Part shown: positions 11,855 through 23,345 of the stretch, piece after piece | Numbering within the stretch: position 1 is the first letter of the stretch | How the letters are laid out: each line of letters begins with the position of its first letter | From: Flaveria trinervia | Lineage: Eukaryota > Streptophyta > Magnoliopsida > Asterales > Asteraceae | Direction of reading: 5' to 3' | Length of the DNA: 64,000 bases | NCBI GenBank assembly: GCA_025506515.1 | Contig: CM046442.1 | Span: 16,665,187 to 16,729,186 of the forward strand | Notes under the pieces: generated by a model | What the model saw: only the letters and a program-made list of their open reading frames with translations | Databases searched by the model: none | Told to the model about the DNA's origin: nothing | Program-made: the position numbers and the translations under genes

Positions 11855-13894
11855 TGTAAGGCCCCGTTCCTGTGATGCTTACAACTGGTCATTCATTGCA
11901 CATAAAACATATATTTTCATTAAAGTAAAGAAAACACTGCAGCGGAATCATTAAAACAGACATCTCATTTCATTATAAAATCTTTTGCAAAACAATACAT
12001 CGTTATCAAATTTCAAAATACGTGTTGCATTACATCACAAAAGCATTATAAAAATAGATGCCATCCAAAGAGCTAAGTAGCCACCCCGTGCCATCCCCAG
12101 CAACATTACCTACCAACTGAAAACACATAAAAGTCAGTGTTGCTGAGTGAGTTCTAGTTTTAAAATAAAACATATTTTATCTTCCATTTAAAACCATTCT
12201 TTACTTTCTTTCAAATCATAACAGACTTTAGAACGTGATCACATATCATACGTACATATAGATAATAGTTATTATCTTCATCATCGTTCATTTCGTACAT
12301 TTATTATCTTCTTATTTTCATCTAGGTCATGTCATGTGCTTAACCCCCCTTTAGAGCACCAAGCAATTCATCTAGGGTTAAGAGACAAGACCCCATACAT
12401 CTGGCCAATCACAAAGACTGAACCCCTATGCGCATCCTCATGGGGTATTTAACCCGCACATAGTTAAGCTGACAACCCCTCATTGGGTGTGAACCTCCAT
12501 ACATTTGCTTAATCACACGAATTAAGCCCCAATGCGCATCCTCATGGGGTAGCTAACCCGCACACGGTTGAGCTAACACTTCGCATTGAGTGTGAACCTC
12601 CATACATTTGCTTGCAAGCCTTTATTACGTTCGTTTATTCATGAATGCATGCATTCTTCATTTCATTCCTCTTTTCATTATCTTTCACTTTACGTTACAT
12701 AATACTTTTCATTTTATTCATTAACATACAAGTAAAGCCACAGGAAGACAATCAAGTAAAGCAAGGAACATAAAAACATATAACATCACCATACAAGGCA
12801 CAACATGCATACATAACATACCACATACATACCAACACGCATAACATACACCATCATACATCATATCATGCCTAACATAACGTCTATGACCTCAAAAGTC
12901 AACTTACATGAGCCCCCAGGAACCTCCCAAGTCAAAGCTGACATCTACACCTCTCCCCAAAGGTCAAACAGTTAAACTATGCTCTTTCGTGCGCACGAGC
13001 CCTATTTGGGCGTATGAACACCCTTCAGTTGCATGGCCTCTCAGGCGACTGAACACTTAGGCGAATAGACATTAGAAGAATGAACCCTATGCGAATGGAC
13101 CTATGCGAATGATCACTATGGTTGAATGAACACTATGCGAATGAGCACCTAGGCGTATGGACCTCAGTCGCATAACTCCCATGCGAATGAACCTCAGTCG
13201 CACGACCCACATGCGTATGGACCTCAGTCACGCGACTCACATGCGTATGGACCTTAGTCGCATGGCACCCATGCACATGGACTTCAGTCGCACTCCTTTC
13301 GGTCGCATGACCTCCAGTCGCATGCCATTTGGTCGCATAGCCCTAGCTGATGCAGAATGTAGTTTTACCCCGAACCCAATCTGTAATTTTCGGCCTCCAA
13401 GCCCTTCCAAACCTGTTCTAAGCTCAAATAAATCATCCTAAACCTTAGAAACACATACCACAACACCATTCAAGCATACACAAGCCCGAAATCAAGACCC
13501 ACTTGAATCACACACAAACACATACACACGGGTTCAACACACACACTTCAAAAATGGGTTTTACTATGTGCTCTCCCCAAGTCAGTTGAAAACATGCAAA
13601 AGAGGGGTCCTAGAAACTCACACAAACAACCCCGTCGAGTAGAGCTTCAATCCAACCTGCTACATCTCAACTTTTGCGCTTGAAACCAAGAAAACCGAAG
13701 CTTGAACCCTCTTTTCTCCCCCTTTCTCTCTTTGGCAGATTTTCACAAGTATGGGGGAGGGTGTTGGCTGCCTTCCCCCTCTTATACCCCCACTCATTCA
13801 ATGGTTTCCCGTTTCGAAATGTTTGGTCACTCGACTTTGGATTTTATTAATTTTTCTTCTTTCGTCGGCTTCAAAGAAAATAACCGGTGTTACA
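11855..13894 (-). repeat. 5' LTR of minus-strand Ty3 element
   Basis: About 2.04 kb from tgtaaggcccc to ccggtgttaca on the plus strand, inverted relative to transcription. It is collinear with 2687-4765, with scattered substitutions and short indels. It carries the same duplicated 115-bp module (about 12400-12620) and the atggacctcagtcgca series (about 13010-13350). It is bounded on one side by the tRNA-iMet primer site and on the other by the duplicated flank. Confidence 0.9.
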
Positions 13895-14652
13895 TTTATG
13901 TTACCTTAGTTAATTGTATTTGTTAAGTTAGAAACTTTAAAATCATTATACAAATATTCTAATTTAGTTTCTATTTATATAATGACTTAAATACCCCTAA
14001 CTTAATAAATAAGATTAATAGTTTTAAGACCTCCACTTTGCGACAAGGGGACAAACCATGAAAGTCTAACGTCTAGACATTGTCACAAAACCGCACGTTA
14101 GGGTAAGAAAAATGAAATCTACACTTCCTTGAAAACACTTGAATATAATGTTAAAATGTTGTTTAAATAGTCACTTCAGACGGGGGAAAACAAAACAATT
14201 AAGTATACTTACATTGATAAAATATATGCATGTATAAATTTGAATTTTCTAAAAGTCATTCTCTAAAAGTTAAAGGATAATAAGCAAAAGAAATTTATAT
14301 AAAATCAAAACTTGATAATCCTATGATGATTTGTATATTTATGCATTGATAGCTTGAATATTATGACATATAATTTTGTTTTAAATAAAATCTACACTGA
14401 GACGTAGATAAAAATAAACACGTCACAATAATATATTTGAAATTTTATAAAACATTAAGTTTTAAATTTTATAACAAAAACAACAAAAGTATATAAGTAA
14501 ATTATATAAAGTATAAATATAGTCAAACTTAAAAGAGTGAAGATATAATTTTCTAGGGACTTAATTGTAAAAGCTTCATGTTTATAATAGAATGTACGAC
14601 CACAAAACGATAAGGTACACCATCATAAGTTGATGATTAGAATTATATAAAG

Positions 14653-14884
14653 TAGAGTAAATTACTATTTGTGTCCCTGTGGTTTGATCATTTTAACCAT
14701 TTGAGTTCAAAAATGAATTTTCTGAAAAATCAAGCCCTATGGTTAGTATTCTATAACTCTTTCAATCCAATACACTAGCATAGTTAGATTTTTTAGTTAG
14801 TTTCTAATAAAATGACCAGAATGCCATTGGACTGAAATGGTTATTTTTAATAACCTCAAGGACCAAAAACGTAATTTATTTTCT
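14653..14884. mobile_element. MITE, right copy
   Basis: Same element as 5562-5792, with the same inverted ends (agagtaaattactatttg, aaggaccaaaaacgtaattt). It was duplicated with the segment rather than inserted twice. Confidence 0.55.
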
Positions 14885-14892
14885 CACACAAA

Positions 14893-15240
14893 CATATTAT
14901 ATATTATATTATATATGTATAATATATATTATATATTACGTATTATATATTATATATTATATATATATTATATATTATATATTATGTTTTATGTATTATG
15001 TATTATATATTATGTATTATATATTATGTATTATGTATTATGTATTATGTATTATGTATTATGTATTATGTATTATATATATATATTATGTATTATGTAT
15101 ATATTATATATTATGTATTATGTATTATGTATTATGTATTATATATTATATATTATGTTTTATGTATTATGTATTATATATTATATATTATGTATTATGT
15201 ATTATGTATTATGTATTATATATTATATTTATATATTATA
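14893..15240. repeat. 7-bp tandem array TATTATG / TATTATA
   Basis: Roughly 50 units of TATTATG and TATTATA with a few phase slips. It occupies the position that holds CCGTATA units in the other copy. The flanking words (cacacaaacatattatat before, tatactaggttatag after) are shared, so the array turned over in sequence but kept its 7-bp period. Confidence 0.9.
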
Positions 15241-15272
15241 CTAGGTTATAGACCTGTGTATTACACGGGTTA
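15241..15272 (-). mobile_element. Helitron 3' terminus, right copy
   Basis: Minus strand: hairpin ACCCGTGTAATACACAGGT, then CTATAACCTAG ending at 15241 and a host T. One hairpin base pair is weakened relative to the left copy. The Helitron body extends rightward over the casein kinase exons until the plus-strand Ty3 element interrupts at 16289. Confidence 0.65.
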
Positions 15273-15660
15273 TATAACAAAATCTCATATTACCACTATC
15301 GTAAACAAAGTTGTAGAAAAAGAAAACGTTGTACGAAATTGACACAAAAGAAGAATGTTTATTGTGTACAAAAATTACATGATAATACTACAATAAATAT
15401 GAAAATACCTTATACACAACATTTGTTGTCTTATTCATAATTTTACAGTCTTTATCAAGTATCAAGATTTTGAATCCATATTCTTTTAACTCTGGATAAC
15501 GTAACAAAAAGTTAACCATGTGTAAATACCGGTTACTTTATATATAAACCAACCCTACAAAGCGACGGGAACATAAATATAATATGAAGCACCAAACCAC
15601 AAAACTAAGTTGAAGAAACTACTTTAATGAAGGTATATCATGTCACAGCAAAATAGATAC

Positions 15661-16176
15661 CTTCTCTCAAGAAATATAGTACACATCCAAGAGATTCTAA
15701 GTCGTCACGTCGACTTTGCTCTGCCAAAGAGACCAATAAAAGTGCATTAATATTTTTCCAGATCCGATATATGAAGGTGTTATCCATTTGCTTCTAGTTT
15801 TGTAGATTTGTTATACCAATCCTTAAATAAGTATTATAGCTTTCATATTCAGATCAGTCTCATGCTACATGTAGACATGCAACTTAGAAAGTTTGTTTAT
15901 GCTGACTTGATAAGTAAGCCTGTAAGGAATATGGCGATGGGTTATTGCATCACATGATATCTTTTAGCAAGACCAAAATTAATAATATAAACCTGGTGGA
16001 TACAATAGAAAAAAAAAGAAATTATTAAAAACTTGAATAGGACATACAATAATCATGTGTGGAAAAACGGGCTTATAATCACCTGATTTTCTTTTGATCA
16101 AGACCCGTGAGAAAATTATCAGGCTTGATATCATGATGCAAAAGCCTTTAGAATGAACATACTTAATTCTTGTTAT
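15661..16176 (-). pseudogene. Casein kinase I gene fragment with introns
   Basis: Not a continuous ORF. On the minus strand an acceptor (tttgtag) at 16177 opens an exon, 16083-16176, reading ITRIKYVHSKGF and then, after a one-base slip, HHDIKPDNFLTGLDQKKIR. This is the catalytic-loop exon of casein kinase I with HRD changed to HHD. A donor (gtgatt) and a 90-bp intron with acceptor ccaccag lead to VYIINFGLAKRY (15992 downward), the DFG exon with Asp changed to Asn. A third exon scrap (15661-15720) gives QSRRDDLESLGCVLYFLRE. Exon order and splice signals are kept, so genomic DNA was captured, not cDNA. It lies in a Helitron context and is not functional. Confidence 0.75.
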
Positions 16177-16288
16177 CTACAAAAAAAAGAAGATAAAAGA
16201 TAAAAGATAAAAGAAAAGACATCAATATATATTGTAAATTTAAGGCTTGAGAAAGTTGGGTTAAACTTATAATTATAAAAATATATAT

Positions 16289-18413
16289 TGTAACACCCGG
16301 TTATTTTAGAAAAAAGACAAGACATGAAAAATAAAAGAAAGAAAAGCAATAAAGTCCAAGTGGAAGGACTAAAAGTGTCCAAAAGGACAAATCTTTGAAA
16401 AGTTGGGGTAAAGGTGGGCATGGCCGCCCACCCTCACTTCACATCACCATTTTCTTCGGTTTTAGAGAGAGAGAGAGCAGAGGAACTCTCAGCCGAAGAA
16501 AAAGAAGAAGAAGAGAAGTCGGTAAGAATTCGTGGTTTTAAGTGTTTATGACAGGTTTTATCCCGGTTATATGCTTATGTGCTTATGTGTTGGTGTATGT
16601 GCTCGGGTGTGTGTGTGTTTGGTGTTGTTTTAGGTGTTTGAACTCATTTGCAAGCGGGTTTGAAAGGAAGAAACACCCAAGTTGCATCAGGTGAGTTCTA
16701 GACCCCGGTTTTTTCTTGTTTTAAACGATCTTTGGGGGCTGAAAATGTATTAAAATGGTTTTTATAAAGTTCATGTATGTTTATCCGTATGCATTGTGCA
16801 TGTTGTATGTTGATTATTGAATTTCTTATAGGTTATTCATGCTTAGAATATCCATATTAAGTTTAGAACAGATGGGTTTGATGATTGGGTTTGAAAACAT
16901 ACTAGAAACATGTCACACAGAAGGTCCATGCGCCTAGATAAGGCTCATGCGCCTAGATAAGGCTCATGCGCCTGAAAATGCCTTAGAAGGATTTAAGTGT
17001 AATCCATGCGCCTGAACAGTAGCCCATCCGCCTAAGATTTCCTTAGAAATGTTTAAGTATAGCCCATGCGCCTGAACAGTGGTCCATGCGCCTAGAAATA
17101 TTAGTCAGACGACTAAGTGTAAGGCCATGCGCCCCAATAGTGCCCATGCGCCTAAGTGTTCATACGCACGAATAGTGCCCATGCGCCTGAATAGTTCATG
17201 CACCTAAGTGATAAAATGATTAAGTGTTGGTTGATGCGCTACATAGTGATAAAACGCCCAAACATGGCTCATGCGCCCAAATAGTGCCAAAGCGCCTAAG
17301 CACTTAAAAATTTTTACAGAATTTTCTGGGAGACTGTGCTTTTAGGGTTTTGACCGAGGATTGACTGGAGCTTATTTATGATGATGTTTCATGCATGGAT
17401 ATGATATGATCACGTATGATTGTTCCTTATTATTATTATTGCTAATATTATTATTATTTATAGTATGTGACTTTACGTGATATGTTATTATCGTAACGTA
17501 AAGTATACCGTAATAATAAAGTGAAAGAGCAATAAAGAAAAGCAGAGGAACATTAATGAAAATGTTAACAAGTCTTGCAAGCTTAGAGGAGGTGCACGAT
17601 CATGTTGTCGTTAGCTCAACTGTGTTGCGGGTTAGCTACCCTATTATGCACACAGGGCCAATCAATTGAGATTGGCAGGACCTTTGTAGCGTGTCCTGGG
17701 TGATTGGGTCGGCCTTGTACACAGTACACAGAACCCTTTCAAGGGATATAGTTGACCCTTTCGAGGGATACAGTTGGCCCTTTCGAGGGATATAGTTGAC
17801 CCTTTCAAGGGATACAGTTGACCCTTTCGAGGGATATAGTTGACCCTTTCGAGGGATATAGATGGCCTATCACCCGTTTTTCATCGCGCATACAGTTAGG
17901 GTATTGCTCACTGGTCCATACAGAAAGTGAAACATAAAGATAAAAGTTTACAGACAAGACATACAGTAAAGAGAACAAACAATATTTGTTCATATAGTTA
18001 ATACGTGCTTGCATATACAATACAGAGTTGTATTTTTTACAGAAAAGAGTATTTTCATATACAACATATAGAAAGTATTTTATTACTTTAAAACTAGAAC
18101 TCACTCGGCAACGCTGACTTTTATACATTTTCAGTTGGCAGGTAATTATTACTGAGGATGGCATGAGGGTGAAGCTACTCGGCAGGAAAAGACTGACATC
18201 TATTCATGTTTTATGTTGTTGTTGTTTTGTAATGCAGTAAACAATTCTTTTGTAAATATTTATGATGATGTATTGCTTAATAACAGTGATTTAAATGAAA
18301 TGAATGGTTTTTGATAAATCATTTCCGCTGCTTAAGTTTGTATAATTATAATACGTAATGTTTTAGCTACTGTTATTGACCAACTGTGAGGTTTCCGGCA
18401 ATGGGGCCTTACA
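16289..18413 (+). repeat. 5' LTR of plus-strand Ty3 element
   Basis: 2125 bp from TGTAACACCCGG to GGGGCCTTACA. It contains a field of catgcgcct words (about 16925-17290), a 22-bp tandem array (17733-17872) and an inner stretch of about 230 bp (about 17900-18140) that is absent from the 3' LTR. Confidence 0.9.
17733..17872 (+). repeat. 22-bp CCCTTTCGAGGG array in 5' LTR
   Basis: Six units of gaccctttcgagggatacag plus tt. Each unit contains CCCT-TTCG-AGGG, a four-pair stem with a UUCG loop if transcribed; two units have TTCA instead. The array is also present, with seven units, in the 3' LTR at 24799-24950. Confidence 0.9.
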
Positions 18414-18415
18414 AG

Positions 18416-18429
18416 TTGGTATCAGAGCC
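18416..18429 (+). other. Primer binding site (tRNA-iMet)
   Basis: TTGGTATCAGAGCC two bases after the end of the 5' LTR; complement of the plant initiator-Met tRNA 3' end. A leader of about 340 bp separates it from the gag start. Confidence 0.95.
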
Positions 18430-18767
18430 AAAGTTTAAGAGAATTGGGTTAAATAAACTTTTAAAACCTAAACTTAAACTGAAATTGGGATAAATGGAGG
18501 GATGTTAGCCCGAGTAGGTACGTGCCATCAGGTATGTCTTTTCTTAATGTTAACCGGTATTATGTGCGCATGCTATCTGATTATGTGCTCTTAGTAGATT
18601 TAGATACTGATTAAGTCAGGATATGAGATGCTTGGGGTATAAAGAGTAAAGTAAGTGGCTAATCACAACTGGCCACTGTAATTAGGGACTTACTATACTT
18701 GACATAAACTAAGTGTTACCTTGAATGACCGCATTAGTGTTTGAATCTTATAGTGTGCTTTTAGTGG

Positions 18768-20039
18768 ATGGCTGGCGGCAGATCTTCGAAAGCCTCTCGG
18801 GGTGGAGGTCACGGTGCTGCTCCACGACCTAAGAGAGGGAGACCCAGAGTCGAGAAAGCGGTTCATGAAGAACCAGAGGCCCCTCATCCGGAGGGTGGCG
18901 ACGAGAGCGCCAATCTGAGAGCCTCAGTAAAGGAGGCTGTGGTGGAAGAGGTTCACCAGGTCATGCAGACGATTTTACCGTCTGTGGTGACCAAAGTGAT
19001 CAAGGCAGTAAGGGAAGGGGAAAGAAAGGAAAGAAACAGGTCCTCGGGAGGACGGGATCAACCAGAGCCAGAAATGGTTCTTTCTGATGATGAGGAGGAG
19101 GAAGAAAAGGAGCCTGCGCCGGAGGCTCCTAGAGGCTGCAACTATGGGGCGTTTATGAGATGCAAGCCCCCTACTTTCGACGGAAACAGCACAGCTGCAG
19201 CTCCTCACCGGTGGGTGAGGGAAATGGAGGCCGTCCTCGATATCAGTGAGTGCCATGAAGATCAGAAAGTGAAATTTGCTACCCACTCTTTTGTGGACTC
19301 GGCGTTGTGCTGGTGGGACAACATTGTCCAAGCCGAGGGTAGTAGGGGCATTGGGAGAATGAGATGGCCTGAACTGAAGAAGTTAGTGATTGAGGAATTC
19401 TGTCCTCACAGAGAGATGGACAAGGTAGAAAGAGACTTCCTGCACCTGGAGGCGGGAGCGATGACACACCAGCAATACACCACCAAATTTAATGAAATGG
19501 CGCGGCTGGTGCCCGATCATGTGACACCACTATCACGAAAGATTAAAAGATACATCCAGGGGCTGCCGACGGATATCCGTAGGCATATGATCAACACCCG
19601 GCCGAGCACTTTTAGGTTGGCGGTTGACTTGGCTGGCAGATTATATGATGAGCGTGAGGTGATGGTGGCTGAGGTGAATAAGAAGGATGGTGATAGCCGG
19701 AACTGGAATGGGAAACGGTTTGGATGTGGTAAAACCGCTCAAAACAATAAGGTGGCAAAGGTGGGTGACCGACATGTGGTCACATCTGGATCAGGGCTGA
19801 GGAGGTGTGACAAATGTGGAAGGAAGCATACTGGTGAGTGCAGGATGGGGATGAATGTATGCTTCAGGTGTGGCCAACCTGGCCACATCGCTAGAGACTG
19901 TAAGAAGCCGAGGGCGGAGAGCTCTGGAGCAGAGAAGAAGAAGCCAGAGGAAGGAGGGCCGAGGGCAGGTGCTAGAGCTTACACTATGACCCGGGAGGAA
20001 GCCAGAGTTGATCCCGATGTTGTGTCAGGTATGTTCTAG
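18768..20039 (+). CDS. Ty3 gag polyprotein part
   Basis: 423 codons from MAGGRSSK. The Retrotrans_gag domain spans about residues 130-300 (CKPPTFDG, ALCWWDNIVQAEGS, FNEMARLVPDH). A Cys/His-rich stretch (CDKCGRKHTGEC) precedes a standard CCHC zinc knuckle at residues 365-378 (CFRCGQPGHIARDC), the RNA-packaging motif. The N-terminus is basic and is followed by an acidic run (DDEEEEEKE). The frame ends at TAG (20037-20039) where the relative at 10270 reads on into the protease, so a one-base loss probably ended it early. This is the best-preserved ORF of the element; whether it is expressed is unknown. Confidence 0.85.
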   Translation: MAGGRSSKASRGGGHGAAPRPKRGRPRVEKAVHEEPEAPHPEGGDESANLRASVKEAVVEEVHQVMQTILPSVVTKVIKAVREGERKERNRSSGGRDQPEPEMVLSDDEEEEEKEPAPEAPRGCNYGAFMRCKPPTFDGNSTAAAPHRWVREMEAVLDISECHEDQKVKFATHSFVDSALCWWDNIVQAEGSRGIGRMRWPELKKLVIEEFCPHREMDKVERDFLHLEAGAMTHQQYTTKFNEMARLVPDHVTPLSRKIKRYIQGLPTDIRRHMINTRPSTFRLAVDLAGRLYDEREVMVAEVNKKDGDSRNWNGKRFGCGKTAQNNKVAKVGDRHVVTSGSGLRRCDKCGRKHTGECRMGMNVCFRCGQPGHIARDCKKPRAESSGAEKKKPEEGGPRAGARAYTMTREEARVDPDVVSGMF

Positions 20040-20309
20040 TAAACCAAACTTGTGCCTCTGTATTGTTTGATTCTGGTGCTAGCAGGAGTTTTATTTCCAC
20101 TACTTCTGTGCTAAGTTGCCTGTTAGTAGTAAAAAGGTAAATGCACCATTCGATGTAGAAACTGCTGCACTAGAATTACTGATGTGATAGAGGACTGCAC
20201 CATAGAGCTAGAAGGTCATAGGTTTGCTGCTAGGTTACACGTGATACCCCTAGGTGGATTTGATGTAGTACTAGGGATGAACTAGTTAGAAACCTATGAA
20301 GCAAACATC
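20040..20309 (+). pseudogene. Ty3 aspartic protease remnant
   Basis: Retropepsin-like active site DSGAS is readable at 20069-20083, followed by RSFIST. Later residues are in shifting frames with short deletions and a stop (tgaactagttag near 20280), so no full protease is encoded. The active-site Asp-Ser-Gly is intact here, unlike the DYG of the minus-strand relative. Confidence 0.75.
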
Positions 20310-21840
20310 GTGTGTCGCAAGAAGATGATCCGATTGACAACGCCAGATGGGAATAAGGTGACGGTTTATGGTGATCGCGTCACGACGATCCCGAAGGTGA
20401 TTTCGATGGCGGTGGCGGGAAAGTGCATGAGGCGTGGATGTAGTGCCTACTTGGCCTACGTAAAGGATGTAGACGCACCAACACCACAACTATCTGATGT
20501 ACCAGTTGTGTGTGACTTTCCGGATGTGTTTCCAGAAGATTTACCCGACGTGCCACCGGATCGCGAGATTGAGTTCCAAATTGATTTGATACCCGATGCT
20601 CAACCCGTTGCCAAAGCACCGTATCGGTTAGCTCCCATAGAAATGAAAAAACTAATGGAGCAGTTGCAAGAGCTGCTCGATAAGGGGTTCATTAAACCGA
20701 GTATCTCTCCCTGGGGTGCTCCGGTCCTGTTTGTGAAGAAGAAAGACGGTAGTATGAGGATGTGCATTGACTACGAGAGCTGAACAAGTTGACAGTGAAG
20801 AACCGATACCTACCAAGAATACATGATATGTTTGACCAGCTCCAAGGTGCCAGTTGGTTTTCAAGGATAGATCTTCGATCTGGTTACCATCAGCTGAAGG
20901 TGAAGGAGCAGGATATCCCTAAAACAGCTTTTCGCACGCGCTACAATCACTATGAATTCCTTGTTATGTCATTTGGTCTGACCAATGCGCCAGTTGCTTT
21001 TATGGACTTGATGAATTGAGTGTGTCGGCCAATGTTAGATAAAATAGTGATTGTATTAATTGATGATATCCTGATTTATTCGAAGAGCGAGAAGGAGCAT
21101 GCTGACCACATTCGAGAGGTGTTGGGGACGTTGAGAAGGGAGAAGTTGTTTGCAAAATTCTCCAAGTGCGCATTCTGGTTGTGCGAAGTTCAATTCTTAG
21201 GTCACGTGATAAATCCCGAGGGGATTATGGTAGACCCTGCTAAGGTGGAGGCTGTGATGCAATGGAAGTCTCCAAAGACGCCATCCGAGATTCGTAGTTT
21301 CTTGGGGTTGGCGGGGTATTATCGAAGGTTCATTCAGGACTTTTCTAAAATTGCTTCTCCACTGACCAAGTTGACCCGAAAGGATGTAAAGTTTATATGG
21401 GGTCAAGCCTAAGAACAGGCGTTCGAGGAGTTAAAGGTGAGGTTGACTCAAGCTCCTGTCTTGTCATTACCCGAAGGAAGCGAGGATTTGGTGGTATACT
21501 CAGATGCTTCTTACTCGGGGTTAGGGTGTGTATTAATGCAGAGGGGGAAGGTTATAGCCTATGCATCCCGACAATTGAAAGTTCATAAGGTCAACTACCC
21601 TACTCATGACTTGGAGCTAGCAGTCGTGGTCTTCGCACTAAAGATTTGGAGGCACTATCTATATGGGACAAAGTGCACCATCTTCACTGGCCATAAGAGC
21701 TTAAAGTACTTCTTTGAGCAGAAGGATCTGAACATGAGGCAGAGGCGATGGTTGGAGCATATAAAGGACTATGATTGTGAGATCCATTACCATCCGGGCA
21801 AGGCCAACGTGGTGGCTGATGCTCTTAGCCGAAAGAAGAG
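20310..21840 (+). pseudogene. Ty3 reverse transcriptase and RNase H
   Basis: RT starts with PVVCDFPDVFPEDLP and LIPDAQPVAKAPYRLAP. It breaks near 20773 (frame change), has an in-frame TGA at 21017-21019 where the relative has CGA (Arg), and a TAA at 21410-21412. The catalytic box reads LIDD (21055-21066), whereas the relative has FIDD. RNase H begins near 21500 (YSDASYSGLGCVLMQRG) and ends with PGKANVVADALSR. Domain order is protease-RT-RNase H-integrase, as in Ty3 elements. Confidence 0.85.
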
Positions 21841-23320
21841 GCCCGAGCCGATTCGGGTGAAAGCATATCAACTGATCATGACCTCTGATGTAATAAAGCA
21901 AGTCAAGGAGTTTCAAGATGAGGCATTAAAAGAAAATCATCTAAACTCTAAAAGAATAAGAGGTCTGGTTGGGGAATTGGGTGAAAACACACTTGGTGTT
22001 AAAACTCGATTTGGACGGGTGTGGATTCCTCGTTTCGGGGATCTACGTGTGAGGAATTTGGATGAAGCTCACGAGACTCGATACTCTATTCATCCTGGTT
22101 CCACAAAGATGTATCATGATATGAAGAAAGATTATTGGTGGTCGGGTATGAAGCGTGATGTGGTGGAGTATGTGAGTAAGTGCCTTACTTGTTTGCAAGT
22201 GAAGGCGGAACTTCAGAAGCCATATGGGAAGATCCAACCTTTGGATATACCGGAATGGAAGTGGGAGCATATCACCATGGATTTCATAATGAAGTTGCCA
22301 TGTACTCCGAAAGGGTACGATGCCATATGGGTGATAGTTGACCGTCTGACGAAGAATGCTCACTTCCTACCGATCCGTGAGACATATTCATCCGAGAGGT
22401 TGGCTGACCTGTTCATCAAGGAGATTGTAACTCGTCATGGTGTGCCTGTGTCTATTGTGTCTAATCGTGACACCTGGTTTACCTCTAAATTCTAGAAGAA
22501 ATTTCACGATGCCACGGGGACGATGTTACATATTAGCACGGCTTATCATCCCCAAACTGATGGTCAGTCGGAAAGGATCATTCAAACATTGGAAGACATG
22601 CTTAGGGCATGTGTGATTGATTTTGGGGGAAGTTGGGATGACCACTTACCGTTAGCTGAATTCTCGTACAATAATAGCTATCATGCCAGCATTGGTATGC
22701 CACCATACGAGATGCTATATGGTAGAAGATGTAGGACGCCTGTATGTTGGGGAGACATTGGGCAGAAAGAATTGGGAGGCATTGAGGTCATTGAGGCTAC
22801 GATAGAGAAGCTTGAGAAGATTAAAGCCTTCATGAAGGCAGCTAAAGATAGGCAGAAGTCGTATGCCGATAGGCGACACAGACCGATTGAGTTCCAGGTG
22901 GGTGACCGGGTTATGTTGAAGGTCTCACCTTGTAAGGGTATCATCCGATTCAGGAAGCGGGGCAAGTTGAGCCCAAGATATATAGGCCATTTCCGAATCA
23001 TTGCTCGAGTAGGAGAGTTGACCTATAGGTTGGAATTACCGGATGAGTTAAGTGGGATTCATCCGACATTCCATGTGTCTCATCTGAGAAAGTGTATAGC
23101 TGATAAAGACATGATTGTTCCACTGGAGGATATCAAAGTAGATGAAAGGCTTAATTATATGGAGCAACCGGTGGCAATCATCGATCATAAAGAGAAGAGG
23201 CTGCGAAATAAAGTGGTTCCTCTTGTGCGTGTACAGTGGAAGCACAGGAAGGGATCCGAGTCTACATGGGAGACTGAGGAAGAGATGAGGCAGCATTATC
23301 CTCATCTGTTTGAGGAATAA
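21841..23320 (+). pseudogene. Ty3 integrase with chromodomain-like C-terminus
   Basis: Zinc-binding HHCC region (HPGSTKMYHDMKKDYWW, then KCLTCLQVKAE) near 22090-22210. The catalytic core has Asp in TMDFIMKLP (about 22277), Asp in SNRDTWF (about 22467) and Glu in QTDGQSERII (about 22576). A TAG at 22493-22495 interrupts the core. The rest is open to TAA at 23318-23320 and ends in VRVQWKHRKGSESTWETEE, the chromodomain-like tail of Tekay/Del chromoviruses, which steers insertion to chromatin in that family. The same tail is absent from the truncated minus-strand copy. Confidence 0.85.
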
Positions 23321-23345
23321 CAGGTTTCGGGGACTAAACCTATAT

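Larger units (their letters stand above)
13895..15930. repeat. Duplicated flank segment, right copy
   Basis: The copy of 4766-7361 in what appears to be the original context, because it runs on without a break into further casein kinase sequence (15940-16176). It contains the MITE, the TATTATG array, the Helitron 3' end and the 15661-15720 exon scrap. It is shorter than the left copy mainly because its 7-bp array is about 350 bp rather than about 785 bp. Confidence 0.85.

Noticed and set aside
14837..15342. Tyr/Met/Ile-rich frames of up to 135 codons
   Set aside because: Produced by the TATTATG array, as above.
17733..17872. Regularly spaced short repeats resembling a CRISPR array
   Set aside because: The spacers are as conserved as the repeats (22-bp tandem unit), it lies in an LTR, and the genome is a plant.
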